A stretch of DNA of 24,898 bases from an uncultured Christensenella sp. (GTDB lineage Bacteria > Bacillota > Clostridia > Christensenellales > Borkfalkiaceae): NCBI GenBank assembly GCA_910578065.1, contig CAJTPB010000026.1, forward strand, positions 1 to 24,898, given 5' to 3'. The notes below the pieces were generated by a model. The model was not told the DNA's origin, ran no database searches, and saw nothing but the letters and a program-made list of their open reading frames with translations. A program made the translations under genes and the position numbers. How positions within the stretch are numbered: position 1 is the first letter of the stretch; each line of letters opens with the position of its first letter. Shown in pieces: positions 5,068-13,961 of this stretch.

Positions 5068-8000
5068 ATGAAGAGTAAAATAAAAAACATTACGGTAAGA
5101 GGACTTTCGCTTGCAATGGCGTCGACGATGGTCGCCGCGTTTATTGCTGCGAACGTAGAGCAAGCGACGGGGTCTTCCGTACAGGCGGCGGTTTCTTCGG
5201 GCTTGACCGACGTAACGGGCAAAGTCGATACGGATAAACTGCGCGCGCAATATTATAACGACGGCGTGCAGGAAAATACGATGAAATCGGACGACGAACG
5301 TTGGGTTATCGTAAATTTAGAGGGCGACAGCGTATTAGACACATATCAAAAGAACGGCGTTGCGGGCGAGTATTCCGATTATGCGAATACGACCGCGGCG
5401 AAAAACCGTTTGCGCTCGCTCGAACGCTCGCACGATTCGTTTTTGACTGCACTGAACGCAAAGGGAATTTCCTTCCAATACAAATATTCGTACACGGCGG
5501 TAGAAAACGCGGTTGCGATCAAAGTTAAGGGAAAAGACATTGCCGCGATCGGCAAAATGAGCGGGGTGGAAAGTGTTTCCGCTTCCGTAACGTACAGTTT
5601 CCCTACGGCAGCGGCGGCAAGCGGCACGGGCGCGGTGAGCAACAACGCGAACGTGTACGCAACGGGTATTTACAATTCTTCCGACCTTGCTTATAAGGGG
5701 GAAGGAATGGTCGTCGCCGTGCTCGATACGGGGTTGGATTTTTCGCACCAAGCGTTTCAAACCAAGCCTTCCGATTTAAGCAAACTCGGCATTACCGAAG
5801 ACCAAATCAAAGATTATTTCAGCGGCGGGGAAAATCCCCTTCATGCAAGCGCGCGTACGCCCGGAATGTCGTATAATCAAGTATTCTACGGCGAGAAGGT
5901 GCCTTTCGCATACGACTATGCGGACGACGATCCCGACGTGTTCCCCTCTTATTCTTCGCACGGAACGCACGTTGCGGGTATCGTTGCGGGAAAAGACGAT
6001 TCCAAACAGGTAAATCCGGAAGACCCTTCCGAAACGTTTATCGGCGTTGCACCCGAAGCGCAGCTGGTAATTTGCAAGGTATTTACCGACGATTTAGACA
6101 GCCAGATGATCGGCGGGGCAGACGCGGTGGATATCCTCGCCGCGCTCGAAGACTGCGTAACGCTGGGCGTAGACGTGATTAACATGTCGCTTGGTACGAG
6201 CGCGGGCTTTACCTCGGAAGAAGGCTTGCAAGAGGGCGACTTCCTTGTAGAAAGCGTATACGAAAAAATCGAAAATTCGGGCATCAGCCTTGTCGTTGCG
6301 GCGAGCAACGATTACAGCTCCGGCTACGGCGGCGGGAACGGAACCAACCTTACCTCCAATCCCGACAGCGGCACGGTCGGTTCGCCTTCCACGTACGCGG
6401 CGGCGCTTTCGGTGGCGTCCATCAACGGGCAGAATTCGCGCTATATGGTCGCAAACCGCAATGCGGGAGGCGACGTGGCGTTCTATACGGAAGCATCCGA
6501 CGTAAACGGCGAATCGCTCGACTTTATTAAGGGCATTTACGAAAAGACGAAAACGGATAAAACCCAAGAACTTACCCTCGATTACGTCGTCGTCGGCGGT
6601 GTGGGGCGCCCTGCAAACTATACCACGACGGTACGGCGCGCACTGCAAAACGGCAATACCATTGCGCTTGTTAAGCGCGGCGATATCAACTTTGCGGAAA
6701 AAGTGCAAAACGCAATGGATAACGGCGCGCTGGGCGTGATCATATACAACAACCTTTCGGGTAACATCAGAATGTCGCTCGGCGACGTAAAAGATCCCAT
6801 TCCCACCTGCTCCATCGGCATGGACGCGGGCAAAAAGCTGGTAGACGGCGCAACGCGCGGCGTAGGCACGCTTACCTTTAATTACAGCTATTCCGCGGGT
6901 CCGTTTATGTCCGACTTCTCTTCGTGGGGACCTACCCCCGACTTGCAATTAAAGCCGGAAATCACCGCGCACGGCGGCGAGATCACAAGCGCCGTTCCCG
7001 GCGGTTACGACGAATACAGCGGTACGAGTATGGCGGCGCCCAATATGTCGGGTGCGGTCGCGCTCCTGCGCCAGCACGTAGAAAGCAGCGGAATGTTCGA
7101 TCATCTTTCGGGCGCGGAAAAAGCGAAGGCGATCCGCACGCATGCCAATCAGATTTTGATGAGCACGGCGACGATGGCGCTGAACGAAGAGGGCAACCCT
7201 TATTCGCCGAGAAAGCAGGGCGCGGGGCTTGCGGGCATTAAAGACGCGATCGAAACGGAAAGCTATCTTACCGTATCGGACGGCAAAGGCGGCGTGCTCG
7301 ACAAGACGAAAATCGAACTGGGCGACGATAAGGAAAAGAAGGGCGTATACCAACTGAAATTTACCGTAAATAACTTTTCTGCCGTAACGGCGGAATACAA
7401 ACCCGCTGCTTACGTGTTTACCGAAACGGTTTCTTCGGACGAAAAGACGGTTGCCGAAAAGGCGTATATGCTGAACGATTACAGCACGATCGAAGTGCAG
7501 GCAGACGGCAAAACGATACAGGCGGGCGGCACGTTCTCCGTTTCCGCAGGGCAGAAGGTAGAAGTGATCGTAACGATCACGTTAAACGACGAAGCGAAAA
7601 AGTACCTTAACGACAATTTCGAAAACGGCATGTTCGTCGAAGGATTCGTGCGGCTGGAAAAAGCGGGAACGACGAAGGTTTCGCTCGGCATTCCTTACCT
7701 TGCCTTTTACGGCGATTGGACGGCGGCGCCGCTGTTCGATTACAGCATGTACGAAATTGCGGAAAGCGAAAAGAACGCGGTCGAAGAAGAGGACAAATTA
7801 AAGGCGAGCGCGGCGGATACGCGTCCGCTCGGCATCTATAACGATGATCAGTATATCATTCCGCTCGGCTCTTATCTGTACGATTTAGACGAGTTCGATA
7901 CGGATATCTACGCTTCGGAAGAAAAGGCGGCGGTTTCCTGTTACGACGAGCAGGGGCGCAGAACGATCTACGAGTTTTATATGATTTACGCGGGGTTGCT

Positions 8001-11000
8001 GCGCGGGGCTAAGACGATGCAGGTAGACGTGACCGACGCGGTAACGGGCGAACTCATATACAGCAAACTGGAAAAGAACGTGCGCAAATCGTACGCGGCG
8101 GGAGGCTCGAACAGAGGCGCGCCCATCTTGCTTGAAATGAATCCCATCGAATGGGGCATGAGCAACAATACGCGGTACAACCTTACCATGTCCGGCGCGA
8201 TCGACTACAAGGGGGGCGAATCGGTTGCAAACAACACTTTCTCGTGCAGCTTTACGGTAGATACGCAAGCGCCCGTCATTCGCGATTACCGGATCCGGTT
8301 CGAACCGTATACCGAAGATAAGGAAACCAAGTACCGTATTTATATGGACGTAGACGTGTACGACAATCAGTTCGCAATGGACGTATTGCCCTGCTATATT
8401 AAAGACAATACGTTAACGCTGATCACGCAGTATCCCGTTCCCGTTTACGGCGAACGCGGCGCGCAGTCTACGGTATCCTTCGAAATCACCGATTATTACG
8501 AAGAATACGTGAAAAAGGGCGACAGTAGCAGCGAGAACGAAGGGCTGTACCTTGCGGTAGAAGATTATGCGATGAACCAAACGGTATACCGCGTAAGTCC
8601 GCTTGCGGCAAGCGATTATCCCGATAAAGTAACGTTTGTAACGGACGATAAACTTACGCTTGAATCGGAAGGCAATTATAACACTTACAAATTGCAGATC
8701 GCGCATAACGAGGTTTACAAACTTTCGATGTCTGCCATCCCGGACGATACCGTTGCGGCGTCGCTTGAATGGAACGTATTGCGCGAAAGCGTGGCAAAAG
8801 CAAAGGGCAACGAAATATTCGGTTCGGGCAGCGGCAGCACTACCATCAATCTGCGCGACAACGGAACGGATAGAAAGATCAAAGCGCGCATCAACCTAAC
8901 CGTTACGGGCTCGGTGGCGGAACCGCTTACCGAACGGCTGGTGTTCGAACCCCTCTTAAACGGAAAAGATTATTTGGTGAATCCCAACAACGGCGACGTA
9001 GAGTTGAACCCCAACCAAACGGTGCAATTCGCCGTGGAAGAAGAGCCGTGGTATTCGACGGTCGAGCAGTTGAAATGGAGCTCGTCGAACGAGAACGTTT
9101 TCACCGTCGATCAAGAAGGAAAGGTTACGACCAAGCGCAAAGGCTCTGCATATTTGCAGGTGCAGGCTGTCGGATACGACCGCTTGACCAAGTCGGTAAA
9201 AATCGTCGTGGGGGACGAATACGACGTAAACAACTATACGCTGTACCACTATTACGGCGGTCCGATCGCGGATATCCCCGACGAGAAAAATATCATGTAT
9301 CTCAGCGAAGACGCGTTCCGCGGCAATACCGTGGTGGAAGAGATCATCCTGCCCAACACGCTAACGGAAATTCCCGAAGGCGCGTTCTCGGGGTGCGTAA
9401 ACTTGAAAAAGGTGACCTTCCCCGCAAAGTGCAACATCATCGGCAACTATGCGTTCAGTTTGATCATCGATAATAACCGCACGTACGAAGCGTGTAAAAA
9501 TCTCGAAACGATCATCTTCGAAAAACCGGTAGACGAAATCACGGGCGAAGAAACGGACGGTACCATTACGGTCGGGAAGTACGCGTTTGCGGGCTGCGAA
9601 AAGCTGAAAACCATTCAGCATTCCAAGCGCATTACAACGGCGAACGAAGGCGCGTTCTATCTGTGCGCGGCGTTGGAAGAAATCGATATTACGGGGCTGC
9701 GCATCGTAGGAAACAGCGTGTTCGAAGAATGTACTTCGCTTGCGCGCGTGCAAACTTCGCCCGATACCTATATCGGTAACTATATGTTCGCGGGGTGCAC
9801 GTCGCTGCAATCGTTTGCGTTCAAGAGCCGCCGTTTAAGCGACTACGCGTTCTACAACTGCGCGAACCTCAATAGCATTACGTTCGAAAACGATTTGTAT
9901 TACTTCGGCGCGGGCGCGTTCGGCGGCGACAGATCGCAGGCTTACGGCGACAGAAGAAACAACAAATTAACTTCGATCACCCTGCCGAACGGAACGTACA
10001 AAATCGGCGCGCAAGCATTCCTTAACTGCATTGCGCTGGAAAAGGTGGTTCTTTCCGCAAATACGGTGATCGATCTCGGTTCGGAAGACGTATTCCGAAA
10101 CTGCACTGCGTTCACCGCGTTCGACGCAGCTACAAGCGGAAACGCACATTACAGTTCGAACGACGGCGTTTTATACAGTACGGACGGCACGACGGTGATC
10201 GCCGTTCCCGTTGCCAAGACGGGCGTAACGCTTCTTTCTTCCGCAACGAAGATCGGCGCGGGCGCGTTTGCGGGCAACCGCGACGCTGCGTTTACGATTC
10301 CCGCTACCGTAACCGAGATCGGCGCGTATGCGTTCGCAGGCAGCTCGATCAAAAACGTCAATCTCAGCGGCTTGAATTCCGTTCCCGAAGGGGCGTTCAG
10401 CGGCTGTTCGCTCGATTCGGTAACCGGGTGGAGCGGCATTCAAAAAATCGGCGCATACGCCTTCTGCAACGCGCTCGATCGAAGGGCGCAAACGCTCGAT
10501 CTATCGGCGGCGACGGAAATCGGCGATTACGCGTTCGCAGGCTGTACTTTCGTGCAGAACGCGGTAAACGCGGCAAACGTTACAAAGATCGGCGCGCATG
10601 CGTTCGACGGAGCGGACTTGCGCGGAGAAGTCGATTTTTCGGGCGTGACCGAGTTGGGCGATTATGCGTTTGCGCAGAATTTAAACATGAAGAAGATCAC
10701 GCTCGGCGGCGTTACGAAAATGGGCGTAGGCGTGTTCAGCGTAACAAGCAAAAACGTCAATTTAATGAAGCCCTCCTTGCAAGAAGTGATCTTCGGCGAA
10801 GGCACTACAGAAATCGGCGATAACGCGTTTGAATTTATTTATGTAAGTTCTTCTATTTCTGCCGATTACGAAGAATACGAAACGCGGGAATACAGCGACC
10901 GCACGTCGCTTACAAAGGTCGTGATCCCTGCAAGCGTTACGAAGATCGGCGAATATGCGTTTGTATTGTGTTCGTCGCTGAAATCGGACGATATGGATCT

Positions 11001-12654
11001 GGTAAACGTGAAAACGGTATCGGGCTATGCGTTTATCGGGTGCGAAGAATTGGAAACGCTGAATCTTACAAGTGTTGAAACGATCGGCGACGAGGCGTTC
11101 GGATTAACGACAAAATTGACGGATGCGAATTTGCCTAAGGCGAAGACGATCGGCGCGTACGCGTTTGCGGGCGGCGGACTGAGCGATCTTTCCATTCCGT
11201 CGGCGGAAGTGATCGGCACGCTTGCCTTTACGGGAACAAATCTGACGAGCGTAACCGTGCCCAATCAAACTCAGCTCACGTACGAAGAAGAGCGCACCAA
11301 AGTAAGCGAAAGCGGCAGGGTCGAACCCGCGCCCGGCAAACATGCGCTGCGCTATGCTTCGGGCATGCTTTCGGATATTCCTACCCTTACCGAAATCAAA
11401 GTGGAAGGGGAAGGCAAATTCCTTTCGATCGACGGAGTGCTTTATTCGCAAGCGAAAAACGGACTCGTACTCGAACAGTACCCCGCGGCAAAGCAAGGGG
11501 AATCGTATACGATCGCGGCGAACACCGTGCGTATCGGCGACTTCTCGTTTGCAAACACGCGCAACCTGCGTTCGGTCGTTATTCCCTACACGGTGGAATC
11601 GATCGGCAGCCAAGCGTTCTTCAACAACCTTACGGGCGATAAGTTCGTAAAAGATTATACGTTCGAGGGCGTAGAAGCGCCCGTGCTCGAAGGGGCGTAT
11701 TCGATGGACGACGCGCTTTCGCAAGAGGCGTACGCTCAGGGCATTTATTATTCCAATTTCAGAGGATACGTTGCAACCATATTCAGCGACGTTACGCGGT
11801 TGGAAGGGGTGCAAAAGAGCTTCGGGCTTACCATTACCCGCCCCGAAAACGGCGTAGGGTACGATTCGCCCATTTGGAAGGCATTCTTCGCGAAAGAAAA
11901 TCTTTCCGAATACGCGCCCACGCGCGTTACCCGCAAGACGATCGATTTAATCGCGGCGCTTCCTTCGGCGGAAGAGATCCGCGCGGTCGCCACGGCGGAA
12001 GATATTACGGCTATGAGCGTAAACCGCGTACAGCCCGCGCGTATCTCGTACAATTTGATCAAGGAAGAACGGCAGCGCGCGTTCGTAACCAATTACAATG
12101 ATCTGCTCGGCGCGGAACAAGCGGTGCGCGACGTAAAAGCGGCGCTCGGCATTCCCGCCGTAATGACGGAACTTGCCATGGCGAGCCGCCCCAACAAAAT
12201 CAGCTATTACGACGGCGAGCGGTTCGATCCCACGGGCATGGTGATCAAGGCGATTTACGACGACTTATCCGAAATTATCGTAACCGATTACACGCTGAAC
12301 GTAGACGTATTGCACGTGGGCGAAAGCGCGGCAGTCACCGTAGTGATTTCTTACAACGGGCTTTCCTGTTCGATCGACGTTGCGGTATCTTATCCGCCCG
12401 AACCGACGGAGGAAGACGGGCTTTCCGTCGGCGCGATCGTCGGCATCGTGATCGGCAGCGTGTTGGGCGCGGGCGCGATCGCGGCGGGCGTCGTACTGTT
12501 CTTGCTCTACCGCAAGAAAAAGGCGAATGCCGGTGCAGAGCAGGCGAGCGATGAAACGGCGGAGCCGCAGGCGCAGGAAACGGAAACTTCCGCGCAATCG
12601 GCAGAAGCAGAGCAAGAAGATAAAACCAAATCGCAAGAAGAAAACAAAGAATAA
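5068..12654 (+). CDS. Giant exported S8 subtilisin-like protease with BspA-type LRR_5 array and membrane anchor
   Basis: 2528 residues from the ATG preceded by CGGAGGA. Order of parts: signal peptide (1 to about 41, basic start then hydrophobic stretch); I9-like propeptide (about 78-178); S8 protease (about 205-690) with catalytic D220 in VLDTGLD, H298 in SSHGTHVAG, N414 in VAASN and S654 in SGTSMAAP; a PA-type insert (about 505-575, VKRGDINFAEKV). All catalytic residues are present, so activity is likely. Beta-rich C5a-peptidase-like domains fill about 700-1300. Then come a Big_2-like Ig domain (about 1303-1381), a long LRR_5 array (about 1410-2190) of 'AFxGCxxLxxIxIP' type units interrupted by two DGVLYS modules, an Ig-like domain (about 2365-2446), one membrane helix (about 2453-2479), YRKKK and an acidic tail. 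No LPXTG is present. It is probably anchored in the membrane, cutting or binding proteins outside. The substrate is unknown. Confidence 0.93.
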   Translation: MKSKIKNITVRGLSLAMASTMVAAFIAANVEQATGSSVQAAVSSGLTDVTGKVDTDKLRAQYYNDGVQENTMKSDDERWVIVNLEGDSVLDTYQKNGVAGEYSDYANTTAAKNRLRSLERSHDSFLTALNAKGISFQYKYSYTAVENAVAIKVKGKDIAAIGKMSGVESVSASVTYSFPTAAAASGTGAVSNNANVYATGIYNSSDLAYKGEGMVVAVLDTGLDFSHQAFQTKPSDLSKLGITEDQIKDYFSGGENPLHASARTPGMSYNQVFYGEKVPFAYDYADDDPDVFPSYSSHGTHVAGIVAGKDDSKQVNPEDPSETFIGVAPEAQLVICKVFTDDLDSQMIGGADAVDILAALEDCVTLGVDVINMSLGTSAGFTSEEGLQEGDFLVESVYEKIENSGISLVVAASNDYSSGYGGGNGTNLTSNPDSGTVGSPSTYAAALSVASINGQNSRYMVANRNAGGDVAFYTEASDVNGESLDFIKGIYEKTKTDKTQELTLDYVVVGGVGRPANYTTTVRRALQNGNTIALVKRGDINFAEKVQNAMDNGALGVIIYNNLSGNIRMSLGDVKDPIPTCSIGMDAGKKLVDGATRGVGTLTFNYSYSAGPFMSDFSSWGPTPDLQLKPEITAHGGEITSAVPGGYDEYSGTSMAAPNMSGAVALLRQHVESSGMFDHLSGAEKAKAIRTHANQILMSTATMALNEEGNPYSPRKQGAGLAGIKDAIETESYLTVSDGKGGVLDKTKIELGDDKEKKGVYQLKFTVNNFSAVTAEYKPAAYVFTETVSSDEKTVAEKAYMLNDYSTIEVQADGKTIQAGGTFSVSAGQKVEVIVTITLNDEAKKYLNDNFENGMFVEGFVRLEKAGTTKVSLGIPYLAFYGDWTAAPLFDYSMYEIAESEKNAVEEEDKLKASAADTRPLGIYNDDQYIIPLGSYLYDLDEFDTDIYASEEKAAVSCYDEQGRRTIYEFYMIYAGLLRGAKTMQVDVTDAVTGELIYSKLEKNVRKSYAAGGSNRGAPILLEMNPIEWGMSNNTRYNLTMSGAIDYKGGESVANNTFSCSFTVDTQAPVIRDYRIRFEPYTEDKETKYRIYMDVDVYDNQFAMDVLPCYIKDNTLTLITQYPVPVYGERGAQSTVSFEITDYYEEYVKKGDSSSENEGLYLAVEDYAMNQTVYRVSPLAASDYPDKVTFVTDDKLTLESEGNYNTYKLQIAHNEVYKLSMSAIPDDTVAASLEWNVLRESVAKAKGNEIFGSGSGSTTINLRDNGTDRKIKARINLTVTGSVAEPLTERLVFEPLLNGKDYLVNPNNGDVELNPNQTVQFAVEEEPWYSTVEQLKWSSSNENVFTVDQEGKVTTKRKGSAYLQVQAVGYDRLTKSVKIVVGDEYDVNNYTLYHYYGGPIADIPDEKNIMYLSEDAFRGNTVVEEIILPNTLTEIPEGAFSGCVNLKKVTFPAKCNIIGNYAFSLIIDNNRTYEACKNLETIIFEKPVDEITGEETDGTITVGKYAFAGCEKLKTIQHSKRITTANEGAFYLCAALEEIDITGLRIVGNSVFEECTSLARVQTSPDTYIGNYMFAGCTSLQSFAFKSRRLSDYAFYNCANLNSITFENDLYYFGAGAFGGDRSQAYGDRRNNKLTSITLPNGTYKIGAQAFLNCIALEKVVLSANTVIDLGSEDVFRNCTAFTAFDAATSGNAHYSSNDGVLYSTDGTTVIAVPVAKTGVTLLSSATKIGAGAFAGNRDAAFTIPATVTEIGAYAFAGSSIKNVNLSGLNSVPEGAFSGCSLDSVTGWSGIQKIGAYAFCNALDRRAQTLDLSAATEIGDYAFAGCTFVQNAVNAANVTKIGAHAFDGADLRGEVDFSGVTELGDYAFAQNLNMKKITLGGVTKMGVGVFSVTSKNVNLMKPSLQEVIFGEGTTEIGDNAFEFIYVSSSISADYEEYETREYSDRTSLTKVVIPASVTKIGEYAFVLCSSLKSDDMDLVNVKTVSGYAFIGCEELETLNLTSVETIGDEAFGLTTKLTDANLPKAKTIGAYAFAGGGLSDLSIPSAEVIGTLAFTGTNLTSVTVPNQTQLTYEEERTKVSESGRVEPAPGKHALRYASGMLSDIPTLTEIKVEGEGKFLSIDGVLYSQAKNGLVLEQYPAAKQGESYTIAANTVRIGDFSFANTRNLRSVVIPYTVESIGSQAFFNNLTGDKFVKDYTFEGVEAPVLEGAYSMDDALSQEAYAQGIYYSNFRGYVATIFSDVTRLEGVQKSFGLTITRPENGVGYDSPIWKAFFAKENLSEYAPTRVTRKTIDLIAALPSAEEIRAVATAEDITAMSVNRVQPARISYNLIKEERQRAFVTNYNDLLGAEQAVRDVKAALGIPAVMTELAMASRPNKISYYDGERFDPTGMVIKAIYDDLSEIIVTDYTLNVDVLHVGESAAVTVVISYNGLSCSIDVAVSYPPEPTEEDGLSVGAIVGIVIGSVLGAGAIAAGVVLFLLYRKKKANAGAEQASDETAEPQAQETETSAQSAEAEQEDKTKSQEENKE

Positions 12655-12686
12655 AGGCGTAAATTTCCTGCGGGAAAGAAAAATCG

Positions 12687-12716
12687 TTGACAAAACAGGG
12701 TAAATCTTTGTATAAT
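12687..12716 (+). promoter_or_regulatory. Promoter of the lipoprotein-opp operon
   Basis: Consensus TTGACA (12687-12692), an 18-base spacer and consensus TATAAT (12711-12716). It is the strongest promoter match in the window, and no other convincing promoter is seen before oppF ends, so it probably drives the lipoprotein gene and oppABCDF. Confidence 0.9.
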
Positions 12717-12741
12717 AAACAAATAAGAACGACTGCGAAAA

Positions 12742-12768
12742 CAAGGCGGAAAGGGAATTTCCGCCTTG
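12742..12768 (+). other. Leader hairpin
   Basis: CAAGGCGGAAA (12742-12752) and TTTCCGCCTTG (12758-12768) form a perfect 11-bp stem with a GGGAA loop in the 5' leader, starting about 20 bases after the likely transcription start. No T-run follows, so it is not a terminator. It may stabilise the mRNA or bind a regulator. Confidence 0.55.
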
Positions 12769-12790
12769 CCGCGGGCGTTGAGGTTAAACG

Positions 12791-13912
12791 GTGAAAAAGC
12801 ATTTCTTCGCAAAATTGATTGTAACAATTTCAGCCGCTCTTTGTTTTGCGTTCGGGCTTGCGGCTTGTTCGGAAGACGGTGGCGGAAAACAGTACGACTA
12901 TTTGGTCACGTTCGATTACAACGTGGGCGCGCTTTCGGATAACGAATATACGCAGCAGTATCTCGGCGTAAAGTCGGGCGGCAAGGTCGCCATTCAGCCG
13001 GGGTACAGCGATTCGTTCAAAGAACAGGTGATCACGGGGTATTACAACGAAGGCTGGTATCTTGCGCAAACGGACGGCGAAGGCAATCCCATCGTAAACG
13101 AAGACAAGCGGGTCGCCCTCGGCGAAAAGTGGAACTTCGCTTCCGATACGGTAACGGCAGACGTTACGCTGTATGCGAATTTGTTGCAAAAGCCGACGCT
13201 TACCATCGTCGGCGGCGACGAGCGCATCGTATGGGACGGGCTTCCCGGGGAAGTACGCAGAAGACCCAGCGCCGCGTTGCAGCCCAAAAAAGAAAACGCC
13301 ACTTTCTACGGCTATTTCGAAGACGAGTTGTATACAAAACCGTTCGTATGGGAAAGCGACAAGGCGTACACGTACGAGGCGGGCGTTCACAAAACGGTAT
13401 ACGCGCGCTTTTTGGAAGGGAATTGGTCTATCGTAAAAACCGCTTCGGAATTTAACAACGCGTTGACGGGCAACAACAAAATTTACGTAGACGCCGATTT
13501 AGACTTTACGCAAACGCCCTTTATCGCGGGGAAAGAATTCGGCGGCGAGATCAACGGCAATCATCATAAATTAACGGGAATTTCCTGTACGCTTACGGGA
13601 ACGAAAAACAGAACGGGAAACTTCGGTTTGTTCGGCACGCTGAAAGCGAGCGCAAACTTATACGATTTTACGGTAGAAAACGCAAGCGTTACCTTTACGA
13701 GCAACTTTGCCAATCCCGATTACAAAACGGCGCTGTTCGCTTGGAAAATCCAATCGGGCGCGCGCCTTACGGGGCTTACGGTAACGGGAACGGTGCAAAA
13801 GGGTTCTTTAATGGCAGGTTCGGCGGTCGTGCTGTACGGCTTCTGCGCGATAGACGAAGGCGCCGTACAAAGCGAATGCGATTTTACGGGAATCACCGGA
13901 AACGAAGTTTAA
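12791..13912 (+). CDS. Surface lipoprotein with InlB-like region, function unknown
   Basis: A 373-residue lipoprotein. GTG start with GAGG seven bases upstream; the protein starts MKKHFFAKL, then a hydrophobic stretch and a classical lipobox LAAC with C26 as the lipidated residue. Residues about 35-120 and 145-210 are beta-rich and resemble Listeria-Bacteroides (InlB/Flg_new) repeats, for example GYFEDELYTKPF and VYARFLEG. The C-terminal half contains FGGEINGNHHKLTG and FGLFGTL, reminiscent of GLUG-type beta-helix modules. It is first in the operon ahead of oppA (49 bases). It may bind a ligand or cell-wall material for the transporter, but no binding residues can be named. Confidence 0.85.
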   Translation: MKKHFFAKLIVTISAALCFAFGLAACSEDGGGKQYDYLVTFDYNVGALSDNEYTQQYLGVKSGGKVAIQPGYSDSFKEQVITGYYNEGWYLAQTDGEGNPIVNEDKRVALGEKWNFASDTVTADVTLYANLLQKPTLTIVGGDERIVWDGLPGEVRRRPSAALQPKKENATFYGYFEDELYTKPFVWESDKAYTYEAGVHKTVYARFLEGNWSIVKTASEFNNALTGNNKIYVDADLDFTQTPFIAGKEFGGEINGNHHKLTGISCTLTGTKNRTGNFGLFGTLKASANLYDFTVENASVTFTSNFANPDYKTALFAWKIQSGARLTGLTVTGTVQKGSLMAGSAVVLYGFCAIDEGAVQSECDFTGITGNEV

Positions 13913-13961
13913 AGGCTTGCGGAAGTTCCGCAGTTGAATTATATGGGAAGGAGAATTTATT

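Noticed and set aside
12480..12654. Sortase anchor at the end of the protease-LRR protein
   Set aside because: No LPXTG-like motif before the membrane helix, and the tail after the helix is long and acidic.
13917..13945. A separate oppA promoter (TTGCGG, 17 bases, TATATG)
   Set aside because: Transcription would start within or next to the ribosome binding site, and the TTGCGG is part of a small palindrome.
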